Shown here one piece after another: positions 58,357 to 64,000 of a stretch of DNA of 64,000 bases. Position numbers and translations under genes: made by a program. How positions within the stretch are numbered: position 1 is the stretch's first letter; every line of letters starts with the position of its first letter. Below the pieces are notes generated by a model. That model saw nothing but the letters and a program-made list of their open reading frames with translations, was not told where the DNA came from and did not search any database. The stretch comes from Isoetes taiwanensis (lineage: Eukaryota; Streptophyta; Lycopodiopsida; Isoetales; Isoetaceae): the NCBI GenBank assembly GCA_021234155.1, contig JAJEKV010000221.1, positions 248,001 to 312,000 on the forward strand, written 5' to 3'.

Positions 58357-59780
58357 GTTGGGTGACTACATTTTTCACCTACATGCTTGCATTTTTTTGG
58401 CACTTAATCATTACATGGTATTTTATAAGAGCTCCCATTAGTTTTCCATCTTCAAAGACCTGCAAATGTGAAAAAAGTATTTGTTATTATATGATTAAAA
58501 TGGAGCTCTCTAAATTGCTTTTCTTGAGTAAAACCATTTCACAAAGAGAGTTAGCAAAGTCTTAATAAGAATAGTCTGCTTAGTGACGTGAAAATTTCTT
58601 CTTCTTCTGAAGCAATTTCTAGCCAAGATAAGCTTCATACATACTACACCCATAGATGACTTATTGGATTATTCATGCACCATATCTACTTGTTCTAATA
58701 TCACAAAGTTATCTGAAGTCTCGATGGTAATTATTATTGTTTATTCGATGTTGATTTTAGTGGCTATATTGTGCCAAATTGCTATATTTTTTAATTTTTG
58801 AAAAATCTTTGCACTCTTCCATATCAATCTAAGTCGAGTTTCAGGAATAAAAAACTGATGTGGAGGTTGGATTAGCTCTGGAGTTTAGACTATTGGTTAA
58901 TAACAGTTATGGGTCACTACATTACGCTACATATTAATAAAGCTAGGTATATAAATATTCTCATGGATAAGATTTGCCGCCATGAGCACTACACAAAATC
59001 ATATCTGACTTTTGCCTTCAGTGCAACTGTTCCTTTTGCCTTCAGTGCAGTTGGCTCTGCTTAATGTACTAGGCAAGTTAAGCATCATAATGATGGTTAG
59101 ACGAATGTTTCACTCAACAAGGCAGCTCCGCAAAAACGAGCTCCAACATTTCATATTGGTGATTTAGAATCAGAGGTTTATTTTCACATAGTAAATCGGA
59201 GGCTCCCATGTAGCTTTGCATAGAGGGACTATTTTCCCTCTAGGTTTTAAACCTGTACCTCAAACTATATGTCTGACTAATATTAAAGGTCATCTAAAAC
59301 TTCTTTGAAAACAAAAATATTCGCCATAATAATTGCAGTTATATGATGATATAGTACCACCAAAATCATCATTGTTTGTATTGTTGTAGCATCCTACTAG
59401 GACGTTGGAGATAAGTGCTCATGCTGCTATATCAAAACATGTCATGTACGGAAAGTGTAGCTACATATAATATGTCTGTTCCATATTTGAAATTACGCAT
59501 GAATCAGTAAATGTAAATAGATTTACACAAAATTGAAGAAGTGCCATCTCAAAGTGGTTAGCTCTTAGTTCAAAATTAGTCTAGAGATGAAACCAAACAG
59601 GTCTAAAGAACATGCTTGATAAGTATTGTATACTAGATTCGCTTCAACCCAGATGGTGAATCCAATCCACAAGGTTCTAGAATCTCAGGTAGAATATGTT
59701 ATTTTTTATGCAAAAAGTGGAACTATCAGCGGTGTTAGATTTCACATTACCGTAACTATTAATTACTAGTTCTGGGTATT
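58357..59780. other. Upstream region of the SRC2-like gene, otherwise anonymous
   Basis: Would hold the promoter of the minus-strand gene, but I see no convincing TATA box at a fixed distance. The rest is AT-rich without long frames. Confidence 0.35.
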
Positions 59781-59902
59781 TTCAGTTAGCTATATGCTTG
59801 TCCAAATCATATACATGGGTTTGAAAGCATGTACATTATTTAAGTTACATATTCAGTCCTGTGGTTTTACTACTAGATACCTAAACTATTTAGTGGCTTT
59901 GC

Positions 59903-60009
59903 AGCTCGATGGCTTCATGCCACAGGAAATTTTGCAAATCACGGTTGTAAATGCAAGTAGTCATGTTGATTTGATGAATGAAGGATGTCAACTTATTATG
60001 CTGATAAGG
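59903..60009 (+). other. Possible isolated exon
   Basis: Between a TTTGCAG acceptor and a GTTTAAC donor, an open stretch reads LDGFMPQEILQITVVNASSH and on to CQLIMLIR. The composition is protein-like, but no family is recognised and no neighbouring exon was found. Confidence 0.2.
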
Positions 60010-61030
60010 TTTAACATTACTAATTGACAAGCATTTCCGTTGGCTTTGAGTCATAACTTGCTACATGTCAAGATTGAACTATGTAAGAGAAGAATGTGGA
60101 GACATCTAAAACTCTTAGTGACCCCTGTAGATCGAGGCTCGCCATTAAATAGCGCATAAGTTCATACTTCAAAATAGTCCAAGCCAAAAAAGTAAAAATA
60201 TCCACACTATATAAGTCAAAACTTAATGGCTAGACTTTTAGTTTCAACATGAAGGAGCATCATGTCAGCATAGGACAGGAGCTTAGGGACAGTTATGGGC
60301 AAGAACTCAAGGTTGTGGTATGGATTATTTGCAAGTAATGCATATCAAAGATTGTTCACTCTTTAAAGTTTTTTTTTGTTGTAAGGAGGTCTTTAGAGCC
60401 GAAGTTTTTTCATATTCTTCTTCTCCAGGTTGTATCCTAGAAGCACATCATAATTATAATCTTATTGGCACTTGATTCCAGTGTTGCATATTTGCAATTA
60501 TTAAATCTTCAGTTATTTCTTTCTTCTTTGTATATATTATTTGCCATGCACGTCAACTATTAAATCTGTCAAGATAGTGGCAGGATCAAATCGTGCTCCT
60601 AAGGTACTAAATGAAATAAGATATAAATGCATTAGGATCCTTTGCTTTGACGTTGTATTTAATATCACCCTAACTCACAAAGGAAGCATCATCATTAAAT
60701 GTCCAGTATCGGATGTTGCAAGAGAATGGAATAGATTTGCATTTCATCTTTGAACATGGTAAATTCTCCTATTACGAGTATTTTCTTGACTACAAGTCTT
60801 TCTTTTGTTGATTGCATGACCATTCTATTGCTTACCATCTTATGTTTGAGAAATAACTGTTTGAAAATGGTGCTTGGAATACGCACTTCGCAACTCAATG
60901 TAATTTATTGTAGTGATTTAATCTTTCAGTATATTGATCTACTTATAATATTGGGATCTTGGTGGCAACTTAAATTATTGGCTTATCTTAAGTGTTATCC
61001 AATATATCTAAGTGCAAGCATTTATCCGTC
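60010..61030. other. Anonymous AT-rich sequence
   Basis: Only short frames; nothing recognised. Confidence 0.35.
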
Positions 61031-61037
61031 AAATTTT

Positions 61038-61290
61038 ATAGCTTTATAACCAACTAAAGTAGTAAAGGTCCATTTTAAAATGGAATTTATGACGAACCTT
61101 CTATATAATTCTTTTAAACTAGTTGATAGAAGCCATGCAACAAAATAAGCCATATGTTAAAAATCATATCTATCTATCTATCTTATAGCTTTATAACCAA
61201 CTAATAAAGTAATAATAGTTCACTCTAAAATGGGATTTATGACATTGAACCTTGGATATAGTTCTATTAAACTAGTGTACAGAAGCCATA
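61038..61290. repeat. Tandem duplication, period about 146 bp
   Basis: TATAGCTTTATAACCAACTA at 61038 and 61184, each followed by diverged TGGRATTTATGAC, ATATAATTCT/ATATAGTTCT, AAACTAGT and AGAAGCCAT. The two units are separated by a short (ATCT)n run at 61163-61180. Confidence 0.75.
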
Positions 61291-61299
61291 CAATATCTG

Positions 61300-63170
61300 G
61301 GGATGCCAGTTAGCGTAAAAGGGACGCCATATGCGAGGAAGGGTTCAGCAAAAACCCCTTCGTATACGCCTTATCTAAGGTACAAAAACCCCTTTCTGTA
61401 TGAAATACATCACTAGATATCCCAAAAAAACTCGCTTTCCATACGTATTTGTATGCTTTAGGCTCGAGAAAACCCCTTATCGTCCATTCACATGTCATAT
61501 ATGGTCTACAATATGTGAAACCCTTGGGATACAATAAAATAAGTCAAAAAGGCCACTTTTAAGGCATGTGTGTCACACACACTAGAGCTCCATAGTACAA
61601 AGCATTGGATTCTATGAGATTACATTCCATAATGATGTGGAATTACGCACTTTCACAGTTTAATTTGCATATAATTGAATTGACTTGCGTGCACAAAGAA
61701 GAATGTACTTTATGTAAATGCATAATATTCCAATTAATATTCCCTATGCCACATTCTCCACCGTCTACACAATTTGTGATGGGGTCAAACACCCTTTTCC
61801 ACGTCACCATATGATTCCTAAACCATTGCACAAAGTCAGCATACAAGTCAACACAGACATGCTCATATTACCATTCACTAATAATAGAGATTGCATCCTA
61901 AGAGGATTTGAACCTCCTGCCAGAATAGGCAGCACCATTTTCCTTCAAACCAATATGGAAAACTGAAGTTCGACATATATTTCGTTTGGGCGTAGCCCAA
62001 ACCTGCTGCAAGCAAAGATGTTCATGGAAAACTAGTCTAATGCAAGCTCATCACAGAGGGCTTCAAATGGTCAGCCGCGTTTAGGGTTTTTGAAGAAGCA
62101 TTGCAAACCGCAACCAAGCATCACCAAAAACCCAAACCCATGTGAGCATAACCGCAAATAAGCAAAGCAGCCGAGGTGGTTGCAGATTGCGAATGTGATC
62201 TGTGATATTCAAGTAAGCCCACGCGCCTTACTTGTCATGGCTACCAAAGACTCTCCAAAGACCGCCATGAATCCAAAGATTATCATGCCATCCGTAAATT
62301 TAACAAGAACAAACAAAAAACTGCTACCAATCTCATTTGAAAAATTGTCATTTTAGCCCAAAGACAAGGATCGAATCAAAGCAAATTCGACAAGACCGAG
62401 CTTCAAATGTTAAAAAATCAAATCAAGAAATAAAAACCGGAAAGATTGCTTAGAATGCTCGAATTTCGCATGAGAGAAATACAAAGAAGGCTTCATTGGC
62501 CTCCATTCCACAGAGAAATACAAAGAAGGCTTCATTGGCTTCAAAGAAATTCCCTCCATTGGCTTCGCCTCTGTTACAAAAAGGCCCCAAAGATCATGCC
62601 GCTTGACAAAGCCCAAAGATCATGTCGCCCCCCTACGCGTTCCTTGCTCTACGCTCACCCTAGATCAGAATACCAGAAATGGAATATATCTTCCCTAAAT
62701 AGCAATATGCCACGTTATCCTGTTTTTAGCATGTCCATGTCACGTTCTTCTATCTAAAATAGCGATTTTGATGAAGACAGATTTTGGGTCAAACCAGCCC
62801 ATCCACCATCAGCATCATACGAAAATATCTACAAATACACCTCCATAACCATTCACAATCTTATGTAATACTATACTCTTTTCACATTTTTTACACCTTA
62901 TTGTTGGTTTAATTCGCATATAATTGAATTGACTTTTATCGCATGCACAAAGAAGACTGTACTTTATATAAAAGCGTTTGGTTTGCATAGAGAACAGATT
63001 AGCACCTTGCAATCAACATGCAATTTTTAATCACGTATTGTCAGTGTGAAAACTCCAGGGCTTGTAAGCATAGTCGAGCTTTCAATTTTTATACACGTAT
63101 TGTCAACTATGTGGATCATCATGTGAAAGCATCTTGGTTCATAAGCATATAGATAGCAAAATCATCCTAG
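61300..63170. other. Anonymous sequence with dispersed repeat
   Basis: GTTTAATTYGCATATAATTG, AATTGACTT and CACAAAGAAGA occur in the same order at 61658-61720 and 62908-62975. At 62475-62540, AAATACAAAGAAGGCTTCATTGG is repeated 41 bp apart. No gene recognised. Confidence 0.5.
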
Positions 63171-63175
63171 GCTTT

Positions 63176-63660
63176 CAAGTGGGATTGTCCTCGCTATCTT
63201 GACATTTCTATAACCTTTTACCACACCATAGAGCGTGAAGTATGGTAGGAGGTTGAGATTGATGTTTCTTTGACCTCATTGACTTGATATCTATTTTGCT
63301 CCATCAAATAAAGTTCTTTTAAGTGATCTAGCCGAAGACATTAAAGACATGAAGTTTTTTGGTTGCTTCTTTCTTTTGAGTGGGATTGTCCTCACTATAT
63401 TCGTTGCTTCTTTCTTTTGAGTGGGATTGTCCTCACTATATTGACATTTCTATAACCCTTTCGCACACAGTAGATTGGCATTTCTATAATCCTTTCGCAC
63501 ACAGTAGATTGACATTTCTATAACCCTTTCGCACACAGTAGAGTGTCATAAGTATGGTAGGAGGTTGAGATTGATGTTTCTTTGATCTCATTGACTTGAT
63601 ATCCATTTTGCTCCATCAAATAAAGTTCTCCAAGTGATCTAGTTAAAGACATTAAAGACA
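63176..63660. repeat. Tandem duplication with nested short repeats
   Basis: AGTGGGATTGTCCTC...GACATTTCTATAACC...GGTAGGAGGTTGAGATTGATGTTTC...CTCCATCAAATAAAGTTCT occurs at 63178-63320 and 63420-63632. The second unit contains three copies of a 34-bp repeat (CATTTCTATAAYCC, TTTCGCACACAGTAGATTG). Confidence 0.85.
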
Positions 63661-64000
63661 AGTCCACCATCACCATTTTGTTGCTTCTTTCACAAAAGGA
63701 CGACGATTAGGGTTCTTTCACATTAGGGTTATGATAACACTACATATTTATTACTTGTATTCATGTAGCAAGCACGAAAGGAAGCAAGCAAACACGCACA
63801 CACTTGAATAGGTTTTGCATGAACAAGATAGGCCGTCAGCAATGCAACGTCAAAGTTGCTAAAGCATCATTTCTACATTGACAACAGAATTATGATTCTA
63901 TGATATTTGGACTCCAGGTAGGGAAATAAAAAGGTATGGCCACCATCAATTTCTCCAGAATATGTTCATGCAAGTAACTATATCAGGACCTACACCTTCG
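63661..64000. other. Anonymous sequence to window end
   Basis: No gene or repeat recognised. Confidence 0.35.

Overview
This window looks like nuclear DNA from a land plant with a large, transposon-rich genome. The evidence is a chromodomain-bearing Ty3/gypsy retrotransposon primed by initiator tRNA-Met, a Ty1/copia remnant, a PLS-type PPR fragment (a land-plant expanded family), an SRC2-like C2-domain gene and long (AT)n, (CT)n and (CA)n microsatellites. A piggyBac transposase relic and microsatellite-associated LINEs are unusual for flowering plants, so a fern or another non-flowering lineage is my guess; the sequence does not settle it.

Layout. 0-4.8 kb: a decayed piggyBac transposase, a degenerate tandem repeat built around palindromes, and an acidic exon on the minus strand. 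4,808-18,202: one complete 13.4-kb chromovirus on the minus strand, with 1.7-kb LTRs, a 5-bp target duplication (ACCTT), PBS and PPT. Its gag-pol is broken by many small indels. Between PBS and gag it carries about 4.4 kb of extra sequence holding two ORF blocks, each preceded by a TATAAATAG box and by a pair of ~67-nt hairpins spaced 200 bp apart. 18.58-21.26 kb: a minus-strand LINE. 21.4-26.4 kb: a short poly(A) retro-insertion, a foldback element, a 148-nt hairpin, a copia RNase H end, and a second copy of the chromovirus accessory protein. 26.4-33 kb: AT microsatellite and host-gene debris (a PPR fragment and intron-containing pieces of a SAPS-domain PP6 regulatory subunit, with a 539-bp tandem duplication). 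33-38 kb: little recognisable, with minisatellites. 38-44.7 kb: LINE material, including a 1.2-kb unit present three times in tandem, a second foldback element and a 1-kb insertion with a 10-bp target duplication. 45.9-48.6 kb: the 3' end and LTR of a second, plus-strand chromovirus. 49.2-56.6 kb: a head-to-tail train of 5'-truncated LINEs separated by (CT)n tracts, one with an uninterrupted 671-codon reading frame. 57.4-58.4 kb: an SRC2-like gene on the minus strand. The last 5.6 kb is mostly anonymous with short tandem duplications.

Two patterns run through the window. First, LINE copies on the plus strand start next to CT tracts and end in a small hairpin followed by short tandem tails, suggesting insertion at, and creation of, microsatellites. 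Second, repeat copies disagree preferentially at CAG/CTG sites, which points to base-calling error at CHG-methylated repeats; some apparent frameshifts in the chromovirus may therefore be artefacts.
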